64,000 nt of DNA, taken from NCBI GenBank assembly GCA_902825855.1, contig CADECW010000021.1, forward strand, positions 1-64,000, written 5' to 3'. This DNA comes from an uncultured Rhodospirillales bacterium. GTDB taxonomy: Bacteria; Pseudomonadota; Alphaproteobacteria; Reyranellales; Reyranellaceae. The first letter of the stretch is position 1. Each line of letters begins with the position of its first letter. Positions 1 to 10,787 of this stretch are shown one piece after another. Both the position numbers and the translations under genes were made by a program. Under the pieces are notes generated by a model. It had not been told where the DNA came from, did no database searches, and worked only from the letters and a program-made list of their open reading frames with translations.

Positions 1-65
1 ATCGATCCCAGGTATAGAACCCACAGTTCGTCCCATCTCCAGATATTGGTTAATCTAGCAAAAGC

Positions 66-452
66 AGGTCAGACGGCCTGTAAGCCGGGTTCTGTCCTCG
101 CCTTTCGGCGATGGATGGCCATTCCTCTGGGACGCCCGTCGCCGAGCGCCTCGCGCGACCGACCCGGGCAGCGACGCGGAAACACCGCTGCCGGTTGCCC
201 GGCGTGCCGCCCCTATTTGGTCTTGCTCCCGGTGGGGTTTGCCGTGCCGCTTCCGTTGCCGGTCGCGCGGTGGGCTCTTACCCCACCGTTTCACCCTTGC
301 CGGCGAGCGAACCCGCCCGGCGGTCTGTTCTCTGTGGCACTTTCCCTGGGGTCGCCCCCGCCGGCTGTTAGCCGGCACCGTGTCTCCGTGGAGCCCGGAC
401 TTTCCTCACCACGCGGTTGCCCGCCCGGTGCAGCCATCCGGCCGTCTGACCT
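66..452 (-). ncRNA. rnpB: RNase P RNA, bacterial class A
   Basis: This is the catalytic RNA of RNase P, which trims tRNA 5' leaders. On the minus strand the conserved core GAGGAAAGTCCGGGCTCC lies near 395-415, ACAGAGAACAGACCGCC near 315-330, and the 3' signature GAACCCGGCTTACAGGCC near 73-93. The ends are set by the P1 helix: the 5' arm, complement of 440-451, pairs perfectly with the 3' arm, complement of 67-78. The length of about 390 nt is normal for an alphaproteobacterium. Plus-strand reading frames across this region are shadows. Confidence 0.97.
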
Positions 453-463
453 GAGGCGCTTAG

Positions 464-1141
464 CTAGGCCTGGTGTTTCACCTGGTCAAGCAGGTCGGCC
501 AGCAGGGCGCGGGTCTCGGGATCGGCTATTCCGTCCGACCTGGACGGCCGAAAACGTCGCTGGAAAGAGGCGACGACATCGTCTGTCGTCACCTCGACGG
601 CGGGCGGATAGCCGAAACGCTGAAGAGCCGCCTGCATATCACCGTCGATCGGTTGCGCGCCCGCGCGCGGCCACAGACCCACGCCGCTGGCTGCCAGAGT
701 GGCCCAGGGGAAACGCAACCCCGGATCGACTTTCCGTCTGGGCGCAATGTCGGAATGGCCGACGACGTTGCGCGGCACGATCGCGGGATGACGCCTGGTG
801 ATATCGCGGCAGAGCGCGATCAAGGCGGCGATCTGCGCTTCGGGATAGTCGTGCCGATCACCGTGCAGGTTGACGATCTCGATGCCGATCGACGCGCCAT
901 TGAGCGCATCGCGGCCGCGCCAGTGCGACCGGCCGGCGTGCCAGGCGATGCGATCTTCAGCGACCAGTCGATACGCGGTGCCGTCCTCTGCCAGGACGTA
1001 GTGCGCGCTGACGCGATTGGGCCGCCTGTCGTCACACAGGACTTTCAGCGATTCGTCGAGCGGCAGCTCGGTGTAATGCAGCACCAGGACGTCGACCGCC
1101 GACTGGCGCGCCGCATGATTGGGCGACGGACGCTCGATCAC
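464..1141 (-). CDS. N-acetylmuramoyl-L-alanine amidase (Amidase_2 family) with C-terminal peptidoglycan-binding domain
   Basis: This 225-residue protein is predicted to cleave the bond between MurNAc and the stem peptide of peptidoglycan or its fragments, as AmpD and AmiD do. The zinc triad expected for the fold is visible as H22 in VLHYTE, H129 in GHSDIAP and D139 in KVDPG. The conserved Glu of IGIEIVN is E88. Residues about 165-220 look like a PG_binding_1 domain. No clear signal peptide or lipobox is present, so a cytoplasmic AmpD-like recycling role and an envelope AmiD-like role are both possible. Its start overlaps the stop of the TerB-DnaJ gene upstream, suggesting co-transcription. 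Confidence 0.88.
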   Translation of the reverse strand: MIERPSPNHAARQSAVDVLVLHYTELPLDESLKVLCDDRRPNRVSAHYVLAEDGTAYRLVAEDRIAWHAGRSHWRGRDALNGASIGIEIVNLHGDRHDYPEAQIAALIALCRDITRRHPAIVPRNVVGHSDIAPRRKVDPGLRFPWATLAASGVGLWPRAGAQPIDGDMQAALQRFGYPPAVEVTTDDVVASFQRRFRPSRSDGIADPETRALLADLLDQVKHQA

Positions 1142-1851
1142 GCAGGAACCAGGCCGCGCTCGCGCCGCAGCCGGTCATAGGCATCGTTGATCAAGGCAAG
1201 CTTGCGGGTCGCCATGGCGATGGCCTCCTCGGGCAGGCCCTGTGCTATCAACCGATCCGGATGGTTGGCCTTGACCTGGCGCAGCCACGCCTCGCGGACC
1301 TGCTCGTCGGTCGCCAGCGGATCGATGCCCAAGATCGTGCAGGGCTCGCATTCGACGACGCCGAGGGCCGCCGCCTTGGCGCGCTCGTAGCGTGCGCTGC
1401 TGAGGCCGAAGATACGCGAGACCTCCAGCAGATAGTCGGCTTCGGCGACGTCGATCGGGCCATCCGCCTTGGCGATGCCGAACAAACCCTCGAGCACGTT
1501 CTCCAGAATCTCGGGCGCGTCGGGAAACAGCGCCGCGAGTTGACGCGCATAGGTTTCGTAACCGGCGGCATCGCGCTTGGCGAGATTGAAAAAGCGCTCG
1601 ACGTTGCGCTCCTCTCCTGGCGGCACCTGGAAGAAATCGCGAAAAGCCCTCGCCTCCGAGTCCGACACCTCGCCGTCGACGCTCGCCATCTTGGCGCCGA
1701 GCGCGATCACGCCGATGGTGAAGGCGATCTGGCGCAGCCCGGGATGCGCGCCGTCGTCGGCCGGCGGCGAGGTGAGACCGAGCAGAGAGCCGAACGACTC
1801 GCCGTTGGCGAGCCGCGTCACTCCCTCGACGATCTTGTCCCAGATCTTCAT
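1138..1851 (-). CDS. TerB-like domain plus C-terminal J-domain protein (DjlA-like architecture)
   Basis: This 237-residue protein has an all-helical TerB-like module at about residues 35-150, containing the repeated acidic pattern [12 protein letters not shown] and [14 protein letters not shown]-terminal J domain follows at about 168-232 with an intact HPD tripeptide in KANHPDRL, which is needed to stimulate a DnaK ATPase. The order matches DjlA-type cochaperones, but no N-terminal membrane helix is evident. Its stop overlaps the amidase start, so the pair is probably co-transcribed. The client or stress role cannot be read from the sequence. Confidence 0.85.
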   Translation of the reverse strand: MKIWDKIVEGVTRLANGESFGSLLGLTSPPADDGAHPGLRQIAFTIGVIALGAKMASVDGEVSDSEARAFRDFFQVPPGEERNVERFFNLAKRDAAGYETYARQLAALFPDAPEILENVLEGLFGIAKADGPIDVAEADYLLEVSRIFGLSSARYERAKAAALGVVECEPCTILGIDPLATDEQVREAWLRQVKANHPDRLIAQGLPEEAIAMATRKLALINDAYDRLRRERGLVPA

Positions 1852-1874
1852 GCCGCTCCGCTACGCGTTCCCGC

Positions 1875-2606
1875 TCACAGGATCAAGGAGCCGATCGCCA
1901 CGCCAACCAGCAGGACGAGCGCAAGGCGTCGGTAGAATCCCTCGCTGGCCAGGGGAAAAAGCTTTGCCCCCAACAAGCCACCCAGCATGACGGCGGGAGC
2001 CATGATCATGCCGAGCACGACCGTGTCCCAGTCGACAAGGCCACGGGCGACGAACGCTGCCATGGCGACGAGATCGACGAACACGAAATAGGTCGTGAGG
2101 TTGGCACGCACGCGCGTCACAGTTTCGTCACCTGCGAGGTAATAGAAGGCGATCGGCGGACCGGCCATGCCGGCAAGGCCGTTGAGAAAGCCGCTGACGA
2201 CGCCCGCCGCCAGCGTCGTCGTCGGTCGCGGCCGGCCGGCAAAGCGCCACCCGCTCGCCAGCAAGACAACCGCGCCGAGCACGATCGCCGAGATCGCCCA
2301 CCGCATCGGCTCGGGAGCGGCCAGCGTCAGCACGATATTACCGAGGGGAACGCCAACGGCGGCGGCCAACAGCAGCAGGCCGATGCGGCGCCAGTCGACC
2401 AGGCCGACGACGCCCGGAACCACGGGCAGGGCAACGGCGATCTCCAGCAGCAGGCACAGGGCCACGCCGACAGCCGGACCATAGAAGGCCGAAAAGATGG
2501 GAGTCATGATCATCGCCGCGCCAAATCCCGCGAATCCCCGCACCATGCCTGCAATGCAGGCCACCGCAGCGCAGATCAGGAAAGGAAGTGCAAGCAAGTC
2601 CGGCAT
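1875..2606 (-). CDS. TauE/SafE-family sulfite exporter-like membrane permease
   Basis: This 243-residue, strongly hydrophobic protein has about seven to eight transmembrane segments and the Gly-rich inverted-repeat pattern of the TauE/SafE (DUF81) family ([18 protein letters not shown] near the N-terminus, [19 protein letters not shown] in the second half). Members export or import sulfite, sulfoacetate or other organosulfur anions across the inner membrane. No sulfur gene lies next to it, so the substrate is unknown. It is co-directional with, and about 20 bp upstream of, the TerB-DnaJ/amidase pair, and divergent from uvrB. Confidence 0.88.
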   Translation of the reverse strand: MPDLLALPFLICAAVACIAGMVRGFAGFGAAMIMTPIFSAFYGPAVGVALCLLLEIAVALPVVPGVVGLVDWRRIGLLLLAAAVGVPLGNIVLTLAAPEPMRWAISAIVLGAVVLLASGWRFAGRPRPTTTLAAGVVSGFLNGLAGMAGPPIAFYYLAGDETVTRVRANLTTYFVFVDLVAMAAFVARGLVDWDTVVLGMIMAPAVMLGGLLGAKLFPLASEGFYRRLALVLLVGVAIGSLIL

Positions 2607-2686
2607 CGGGCCCTAGCCTATCCCGATGTCAGGGAATGGCAGCATCCCGTCAGCTGTAGCATTGCAGGTGCACAGCCCGGGCATCA

Positions 2687-2692
2687 TATAAT
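2687..2692 (+). promoter_or_regulatory. Perfect TATAAT -10 element overlapping the furthest-upstream uvrB ATG
   Basis: The hexamer TATAAT spans 2687-2692, so its last two bases are the first two of the ATG at 2691. A weak -35-like TTGCAG lies at 2662-2667 with a long 19-bp spacer. Transcription would begin about 2699-2700, which is the ATG at 2700. No GTTC-N7-GTTC alphaproteobacterial SOS box was seen upstream. Confidence 0.5.
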
Positions 2693-2699
2693 GCAGGTC

Positions 2700-4889
<2,190 letters not shown>

Positions 4890-4968
4890 ACATCTTCTGG
4901 ACCAGCGGTTTCCAGCGCCATCATGATGATGGGGGCGTTGAAAGCACACGGTCCGGAAGAGCACGACG

Positions 4969-5805
4969 ATGAAACCAGGGATAGTCGCGGCCCTGCTGAC
5001 GCTGGTCGTTGCCGGGCAGTCTTCGGCCCAGACCCGCGAGCAGGTCGTGCGCATCCCGGTGGCCGGCGGTGTGTCGATGGTCGCCACCGTGATGCGCCCG
5101 CCGGGCGAGGACAAGAAGCCAGTGGTCGTCATCAACCATGGCTCGCCGGCCGACGGCTCGCAGCGGGCCAGGATGGCGCTGCCGCGCTACAACGGGCTCT
5201 CCTCTTGGTTCGCGTCGCGCGGCTACGTCGTCGTCCTTCCGCTGCGCCGCGGCTACGGCGAGACGGGCGGGGCATGGGCCGAAACCTATGGCACCTGCCA
5301 GAATCCAGACTACTACACCGCCGGACTGCACGGTGCCGCCGACATCCAGGCCGCGCTCGACTTCATACGCAGGGAGCCCTACGTCGCCGCGGACCGCTCG
5401 CTCATCGTCGGGGAGTCCGCCGGCGGCTGGGCGACGCTCGCCCTCTCCAGCCGGAACCCGGCGGGCGTGGCGGGCATGATCGACTTCGCCGGCGGCCGTG
5501 GCGGCCATCAGAAGCTCCCCGACGGCGGCCTCGGCAACTGCACACCCGGTGCCCTGGTGACGGCGGCCGGAAAGTACGGCGCCACGGCGCGCGTACCGAC
5601 GCTCTGGATCTACACCGCCAACGACAGCTTCTTCGAACCCAGCCTCGCGAAGCGCATGTTCGAGGCCTACAACGCCGCCGGCGGCAACGGCACCTATCGC
5701 CCGCTCGGCGCCTTCGGCAACGACGGCCACGCCCTCGCCGGCACCGACAGTGGTGTGGGAACGTGGCAGGGCCCGGTTTCGGAGTTCCTCGCCACCCTCA
5801 GATAG
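4969..5805 (+). CDS. Secreted alpha/beta-hydrolase (dienelactone hydrolase / peptidase S9-like)
   Basis: This 278-residue protein begins with a signal peptide (hydrophobic residues 5-16, cleavage near SSA-QT), so the enzyme should be periplasmic or outside the cell. The nucleophile elbow GESAGG places the catalytic Ser at residue 150. An Asp in YTANDS and a His in NDGHALAG are candidates for the rest of the triad. INHGSP near residue 56 resembles the oxyanion-hole HG loop. The substrate is unknown: the fold covers dienelactone hydrolases, acyl-peptidases and esterases. It lies about 80 bp after uvrB and converges on the ABC permease. Confidence 0.8.
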   Translation: MKPGIVAALLTLVVAGQSSAQTREQVVRIPVAGGVSMVATVMRPPGEDKKPVVVINHGSPADGSQRARMALPRYNGLSSWFASRGYVVVLPLRRGYGETGGAWAETYGTCQNPDYYTAGLHGAADIQAALDFIRREPYVAADRSLIVGESAGGWATLALSSRNPAGVAGMIDFAGGRGGHQKLPDGGLGNCTPGALVTAAGKYGATARVPTLWIYTANDSFFEPSLAKRMFEAYNAAGGNGTYRPLGAFGNDGHALAGTDSGVGTWQGPVSEFLATLR

Positions 5806-5809
5806 TTCG

Positions 5810-6586
5810 TCAGTCTTCCGGCAGCGCGCTCTCGTGCCAGCGGCGCAGCAGGAGGTCGCTGAGCCAGCTGAGCAGCAGATAGATGACGATGCCGGTCGCC
5901 GAGATCAGCACCAGGGCCGCGAACATGCGCGGGATCTTGAGCTGGTAGCCTGATTCGAGGATGCGCCAAGCGAGACCCGAGGCATTGCCGCCGGTGCCCG
6001 CGACGAACTCCGCCACCACCGCGCCGATCAACGCGAGGCCACCCGATATCCTGAGGCCGCCCAGGAAGTACGGCAGTGCCGACGGCAGGCGCAGATCGAC
6101 CAGGGTGCGCCAACGACCGGCGCCGTAGAGCTGGAACAGGTCGAGCAGATGAGGATCGACCGAGCGCAGGCCGAGGATGGTGTTCGACAGGATCGGAAAG
6201 AATGCCACCAGCCAGGCGCAGATCAGCAACGAGAACTCGACATGGTCGACCCACACGATGATCAGCGGCGCAATGGCGACGATCGGCGTCACCTGGAGGA
6301 TGATGGCGTAGGGGAACAGCGACAGCTCGACCCAGCGCGACAGCGAAAACAGGATGGCGAGCAGGCCGCCGACCACGACGGCGGCGGCCAGCGCCTCGAG
6401 CGTGATGCGCACGGTGACCAGCAGCGAGGGCTCCAGCGTGCCCCAGTCGGCGACCAGCGTCTTCGCCACCAGGATCGGTCCGGGCAGGATGTACGACGGG
6501 ATGGCGGCGGCGCGCACGACGCCCTCCCACAGGACCAGCATCAGGGCTCCGAGCACGATCGGCGCAATCATCTTGGCGTTTGTCAT
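5810..6586 (-). CDS. ABC transporter permease, SsuC/TauC-like (BPD_transp_1 family)
   Basis: This 258-residue inner-membrane permease has six predicted helices and the cytoplasmic coupling-helix region LFQLYGAGRWRTLVDLRLPSALPYFLGGLRIS, which carries the EAA-loop position typical of nitrate/taurine/aliphatic-sulfonate importers. The start (ATG ending at 6586) overlaps the ATPase stop as ATGA, indicating translational coupling. The substrate-binding protein normal for these importers is absent here, so the ligand cannot be assigned. Linkage to the intradiol dioxygenase upstream suggests an aromatic or related organic anion; this is inference. Confidence 0.9.
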   Translation of the reverse strand: MTNAKMIAPIVLGALMLVLWEGVVRAAAIPSYILPGPILVAKTLVADWGTLEPSLLVTVRITLEALAAAVVVGGLLAILFSLSRWVELSLFPYAIILQVTPIVAIAPLIIVWVDHVEFSLLICAWLVAFFPILSNTILGLRSVDPHLLDLFQLYGAGRWRTLVDLRLPSALPYFLGGLRISGGLALIGAVVAEFVAGTGGNASGLAWRILESGYQLKIPRMFAALVLISATGIVIYLLLSWLSDLLLRRWHESALPED

Positions 6587-7329
6587 GTGGCCATCGCCTC
6601 GGCCAACCGCGACGAGGCCTGCCGACACCAGGCCGCATACTCCGACGAGGTGCGAAAACCCTGGCTGCGCGGATAGGGCTCGGTGACGGCAAGCTCGGCC
6701 GAGACGCGGCCCGGCCGTGTCGCCATCACGACGATGCGCTGCGACAGGAACACCGATTCGAAGACCGAGTGCGTGACGAACACGACCGTTACGCGGCTTT
6801 GCTGCCACAGCTCCAGCAGGTCGTCGTTGAGGCGATGCCGGGTGATCTCGTCGAGGGCTGCGAATGGCTCGTCCATCAGCAGCAGCTTGGGTTGGATCAC
6901 CAAAGCGCGGGCCAGCGACACCCGCATCTTCATGCCGCCCGACAGTTCGCGCGGCCACACGCGCTCGAAGCCTTTCAGCCCGACATCGCCGAGCGCCTCG
7001 GCTGCCTTTGCGTCGCGCTCGCTCTTGGCGATGCCGCGCAGCTTCAGCGGCAGCGCGACGTTGGCGAGCGCGGTGGCCCACGGCATCAGTGTCGGCTCCT
7101 GGAAGACGAAACCGAGGTCCGGCCTGGCCGTTTCGTCCGACCATTCGACCGTACCGGCCGCCGGCTCCGTCAGGCCGGCGATCAGGCGCAGCAATGTGGA
7201 TTTGCCGCAGCCCGACGGTCCGAGCACGCTCAGGAACTCGCCTTGCCGCACGTCGAGCGATACGTCCGTGAGGGCTTCTACGCCGTTGGCAAAGACCTTG
7301 GAGACGCCGCGAACGCCGACCAGTCGCAT
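6583..7329 (-). CDS. ABC transporter ATP-binding protein, SsuB/TauB/NrtD-like
   Basis: This 248-residue nucleotide-binding subunit would energise the adjacent permease. Walker A is GPSGCGKST (about residues 38-46), the Q-loop is in FVFQEPTLMPW, the signature is LSGGM, and Walker B is KLLLMDEPFAALDE, followed by a switch His in FVTHSVFE. Its start codon directly abuts the dioxygenase stop codon (TGAATG) and its stop overlaps the permease start. The three genes therefore form one tight operon read from 8199 to 5810. Confidence 0.95.
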   Translation of the reverse strand: MRLVGVRGVSKVFANGVEALTDVSLDVRQGEFLSVLGPSGCGKSTLLRLIAGLTEPAAGTVEWSDETARPDLGFVFQEPTLMPWATALANVALPLKLRGIAKSERDAKAAEALGDVGLKGFERVWPRELSGGMKMRVSLARALVIQPKLLLMDEPFAALDEITRHRLNDDLLELWQQSRVTVVFVTHSVFESVFLSQRIVVMATRPGRVSAELAVTEPYPRSQGFRTSSEYAAWCRQASSRLAEAMAT

Positions 7330-8199
7330 TCAGGCCGACGGCAGCGTCAGGTCGAGCGTCGCAGTCCATACCGGCATCGGCAGAGTATCGCGTGCTGCGA
7401 GATTGGCCGGCAGGTCCTTGCGATCGGCGATTTTCTTGAACGGCAGGACGAGGCCCGCGCGCACGCCGAACACCGCGTCGCCATCGAGATACTTGTCGTC
7501 CTCGGGGAAGAACTCGGTGATCAGCGGCTTGTGGCCCGGCGCATTGATGATCATGTGCAGATGCGCCGGCCGCCAGGCGTTGCGGCCCAGCGCACGCAGC
7601 ATGTCGCCGGCCGGACCGTCGTCGGGCACCGTGTACGCGATCGGACGCACCGTCGAATAGGAGAAGGTCCCGTCGTCAGCTACCTTGAGCTGGCCGTGAT
7701 AGTTGGTCGGCGAGTTCTTCGGGTCCTGCTGGGAATAGAGTCCGTTGCCGCCATTCTGCCAGAGCTGCAGCATCGCGCCCCTGGCGGGTGCCCCCTTGCC
7801 GTCCCTGATGCGGCCGTGCACGACCAGCGGCTCGCCGACCTGGCCCTTCCACAGATCGCCGCCGTTGGGCAGTTCGGGCGCGCCCTCGATAAGGAATGGC
7901 CCCAGCACCGACGACTGCGTTCCGGTGGTCGCCGCGTTGATCATGTCGACCAGGGACGACACGCCCAAAAGATCGGAGAATAGGATGTACTCGTTGCGTT
8001 TGTCGTCGGTGAACCGGGTCGCGCGCGTGAGCGCGTCGATCGCAGCACCCCACTCCGCCTGGGTGACCTTGTTGTCGCGCACGAAGCTGTGCAGGTGACC
8101 GGCCAGGTTCACCAGCAGGGTGCGGGTGCGCTCGGATGGCGCATTCTTGGCATAGTCGGCGAAAGCCTGAGTGATGCTGGTCGGCGTCAGGTTACGCAT
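7330..8199 (-). CDS. Intradiol ring-cleavage dioxygenase (catechol/hydroxyquinol 1,2-dioxygenase family)
   Basis: This 289-residue non-haem Fe(III) enzyme is predicted to cleave a catecholic ring between the two hydroxyls. The four iron ligands are visible: Y155 in GLYSQQ, Y189 in IAYTVPDD, and H213 and H215 in RPAHLH. LGPF near residue 99 is a family hallmark, and the N-terminal helical dimerisation region is present. Catechol, hydroxyquinol or a substituted catechol are possible; the sequence alone does not separate them. A GGAGGAG ribosome-binding site precedes the ATG. It is first in an operon with an ABC importer, suggesting uptake and ring cleavage of one substrate. Confidence 0.88.
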   Translation of the reverse strand: MRNLTPTSITQAFADYAKNAPSERTRTLLVNLAGHLHSFVRDNKVTQAEWGAAIDALTRATRFTDDKRNEYILFSDLLGVSSLVDMINAATTGTQSSVLGPFLIEGAPELPNGGDLWKGQVGEPLVVHGRIRDGKGAPARGAMLQLWQNGGNGLYSQQDPKNSPTNYHGQLKVADDGTFSYSTVRPIAYTVPDDGPAGDMLRALGRNAWRPAHLHMIINAPGHKPLITEFFPEDDKYLDGDAVFGVRAGLVLPFKKIADRKDLPANLAARDTLPMPVWTATLDLTLPSA

Positions 8200-8226
8200 G
8201 AAGAGCTCCTCCGCAGGGCAGCCGCT

Positions 8227-8835
8227 CTAGCGGGCCGCTCTCAGGAGAGCATCGTAGTCGGCGCGCAGCAGGGCGAACAACAGGTGGTCGGCCCACTGGC
8301 CGTTGATGCGGAGGTACTGGCGGGCCAGCCCCTCCTCATGGAAACCGACCTTGGCCAGCACGGCCTTGGACGGCTCATTGTGGGGCAGACAGGCGGCCTC
8401 CAGGCGGTGCAGCCGGAGGTCGTCGAACACGAAGGGCAAGGTGGCGCGCAATCCGTCGGTCATCAGGCCCTGGCCGGCGTAGGGCTGGCCCATCCAGTAG
8501 CCGACCGAAGCGGCCTGGGCGACGCCGCGCCGGACGTTGCTGAGGTTGATGCCGCCAGCCAGCCGGCGCCCCTCGTTGGTGAAGATGAACAGGCCGTAAG
8601 CCTCGCCGGACCGCCATTCGCGGGCCTGCTGGCGGAGTCGGCGTCGGTAGTGGTCGCGGCCCAGGGAATCCTCCGGCCAAGTCGGTTCCCACGGCGTGAG
8701 AAAAGCCCGGCTGCGGGCCCTGAGCTCCGCCCATTCGGCCCAGTCGTCCATGGACGGAGCGCGCAAAAATACCCGCCGGCCGGCGATTCTGGTCATCCCG
8801 GACAGCGACAATGGGACATCGGCAAAGCGGAACAT
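8227..8835 (-). CDS. rimJ: GNAT N-acetyltransferase, RimJ-like
   Basis: This 202-residue GNAT protein resembles ribosomal-protein-alanine acetyltransferase RimJ. It has the characteristic start RVFLRAPSMDDWAEWAELR, an acceptor-loop PWEPTW, a central VGYWMGQPYAGQGLMTDGLRATLPFVF acetyl-CoA region, and the C-terminal EAACLPHNEPSKAVLAKVGFHEEG. RimJ acetylates the N-terminus of ribosomal protein S5; relatives modify other substrates. A -10-like TACTAT on the minus strand at 8844-8849 lies only 8 bp from the ATG and no Shine-Dalgarno is seen, so the mRNA may be nearly leaderless. Confidence 0.85.
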   Translation of the reverse strand: MFRFADVPLSLSGMTRIAGRRVFLRAPSMDDWAEWAELRARSRAFLTPWEPTWPEDSLGRDHYRRRLRQQAREWRSGEAYGLFIFTNEGRRLAGGINLSNVRRGVAQAASVGYWMGQPYAGQGLMTDGLRATLPFVFDDLRLHRLEAACLPHNEPSKAVLAKVGFHEEGLARQYLRINGQWADHLLFALLRADYDALLRAAR

Positions 8836-9002
8836 CTTGGTCTATAGTAATCCAGCTTTGGAATTGTTACATGTTTTCCGAGGCTTGACGTAGGAAATTG
8901 AGACTGTCAGCCGCGCAGCCTTATAGAGGCCAGGCCTTGAAAAGGCTCAACGGTGATATGAAATTCCCCCTCCTCACCTGAGGCATCCCGTTCAGGACAG
9001 CC

Positions 9003-9851
9003 ATGGAAACAGATAGGAACAGCAACGTCGGCCACAAAGGCCGCTTTTATCTGACCAAGAACATCTGGGTCCCGCAGGAGCCCATCGAGAAGCTCAATCT
9101 CAAGATGTCGGACATGATCCTGCGCCGCATGCCCAAGCTACCGCTGGGCGGCGAGGATGCGATCCGGGTCTTCCCGGTCCTGGCTGAGCTCAAGAAGAGC
9201 CACGACAAGATCAAGGCGGACCTCAACTACCTCTTGAGCCATCACGAGGAGATCCCGGCACTGCACGAGGTCCATCCCCGCGACCTGTTCGTGCCCGGTC
9301 GCGCCTGGCGCACCTTCCTGATCAAGATCTGGGGCCACGAGATCAAGGAGAACACCGCCGCGGTGCCGGATACCTACGAGGCGATCCAGCGCATCCCGGG
9401 CGTCCATACCGCTCTGTTCAGCATTCTCGCCGGCGGTGCGGAGATCGAGCCCCATCGCGGCTCGGCCGCCGGCGTGATCCGCTTCCACTATCCGCTGATC
9501 GTGCCGACCGAGCCTGAGAAGTGCTGGATCGAGATCGGCGGCCACCACTTCTTCTGGAAGGAAGGCGAGCCGTTGGTGTTCGACGACACGCGCGAGCATT
9601 GGGTCAAGAACCAGACCGCCGAGACGCGCGTGGTGCTGATCATCGACTTCAACGCCGACATGCCGTTCCCGGTGAACATCTACACCACGCTTCGCTACAA
9701 TCTGATCCGCCGCAGCGCCGAGGTCGCGGCCGTCAGGGAGCGCGCCGCCATCGGCGTGCCGCCGCGCAACCCGCCGCCGCCGAAGATGTCACAGGGCCTG
9801 ATCAGCATGGCGAGCCATACGACCTCGCCGGTGAACGTCGACCGCAGGTAG
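9003..9851 (+). CDS. Aspartyl/asparaginyl beta-hydroxylase family 2-oxoglutarate dioxygenase
   Basis: This 282-residue protein contains the Asp/Asn beta-hydroxylase cupin (LpxO/ASPH-like), an Fe(II)/2-oxoglutarate oxygenase fold. A first metal His is in EIEPHRGSAAG, a partner His in FDDTREHWVKNQ, and the 2-oxoglutarate-binding Arg in TRVVLIIDF. The N-terminal 100 residues are a less conserved extension. Bacterial relatives hydroxylate lipid A acyl chains, peptides or free amino acids, so the substrate is open. No membrane segment is seen. It stands alone, divergent from rimJ across about 165 bp and convergent with the YcjF-like gene. Confidence 0.85.
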   Translation: METDRNSNVGHKGRFYLTKNIWVPQEPIEKLNLKMSDMILRRMPKLPLGGEDAIRVFPVLAELKKSHDKIKADLNYLLSHHEEIPALHEVHPRDLFVPGRAWRTFLIKIWGHEIKENTAAVPDTYEAIQRIPGVHTALFSILAGGAEIEPHRGSAAGVIRFHYPLIVPTEPEKCWIEIGGHHFFWKEGEPLVFDDTREHWVKNQTAETRVVLIIDFNADMPFPVNIYTTLRYNLIRRSAEVAAVRERAAIGVPPRNPPPPKMSQGLISMASHTTSPVNVDRR

Positions 9852-9853
9852 GC

Positions 9854-10762
9854 TCAGCCGAGCGGCAGAGGGCGGATCTCGGCCCTCGCGACCGCTCCCA
9901 GTGCCAGCATCCGTCGCACGACGATGAGCGCCTCGCCGGCCGTGCCGACGACGGCGGCAGCCAGGCGATCCTGCGCCGCCTTCGTCGCGAATTCGATGGC
10001 GGTACTCATCAGCGCGGTCGAGGAGGCGAGGAACAGCGAACGGGTCATGACGCGGAACAGGCTGCGCAGGCTATGGCGCAGGCCATAGACGGCCATGAGG
10101 TCGCGAATCAGCATCACGCTCAGCACCAGAACCACGATTGCGTCGAGTGCCGGATGGGGACAGGACGACACGCCGAAGCCGGCGCGCAGTGCCGCCTTCT
10201 GGATGCGCTGGTCGGCCTCGCGATCCATCGCCTGGAAGACCTCGCGATTGAGCAGCTCGATCACGTCGCGGTCGGAGTGATGCGGCTGGAGCGCCAGCGC
10301 TGCGGCATTGAGCCGGCCCAGGATCAGCGGCTTGTCGGAATAGAGCGCGCGCAGGGCGCCGAGCAGCCGCATGCCACTGCCGGCACCGTCGAGCTTGGCG
10401 AGTTGCACTGCCATCTCGCGGGCGCGCTCCGCGGACTTGAGTTTGCGCAGCGCCCGCGTCTGGCGCGCGATAAGCCAGGCAAGCGAGCCCGACAGAACGA
10501 CCAGCGTGACGAAATAGAGGCCGTCCAGCACGCTGGCATCGCGGATCGCCTTTTCAGCCAGCGTCACCGCCGCGTTGACCACGATCAGGACCAGGATGAG
10601 GCTCGCCGAGCCCAGCGCAAGCCAGGCCGCCAGGCTCGGCCGCCCCTCGCCTCCGCTGCCGATCTGCACGTCCGGCGCGCCTGGCGTCGGTTCGGCGAGA
10701 GGCAGTTCGCCCGGCCGGAACTCGCGATCGACGAGCTGTCGATCGGTGGTCGATACAGTCAT
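9854..10762 (-). CDS. YcjF-like inner-membrane protein (TIGR01620/DUF697-type)
   Basis: This 302-residue protein has a charged N-terminal region of about 45 residues, then two membrane helices at about 46-68 and 83-101, a soluble helical segment, and a third hydrophobic pair near 205-260, as in YcjF proteins. It follows the YcjX-like ATPase by 25 bp on the same strand, the conserved ycjX-ycjF pairing. In enterobacteria these genes sit near the phage-shock locus, but the molecular role is not established. No psp genes are present here. Confidence 0.8.
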   Translation of the reverse strand: MTVSTTDRQLVDREFRPGELPLAEPTPGAPDVQIGSGGEGRPSLAAWLALGSASLILVLIVVNAAVTLAEKAIRDASVLDGLYFVTLVVLSGSLAWLIARQTRALRKLKSAERAREMAVQLAKLDGAGSGMRLLGALRALYSDKPLILGRLNAAALALQPHHSDRDVIELLNREVFQAMDREADQRIQKAALRAGFGVSSCPHPALDAIVVLVLSVMLIRDLMAVYGLRHSLRSLFRVMTRSLFLASSTALMSTAIEFATKAAQDRLAAAVVGTAGEALIVVRRMLALGAVARAEIRPLPLG

Positions 10763-10787
10763 GTCGTCTCCATGGGCCCGATGTCAT

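Noticed and set aside
46-801. Plus-strand 251-codon frame over the first 800 bp
   Set aside because: It lies over the RNase P RNA and antisense to the amidase; the RNA signature explains the region.
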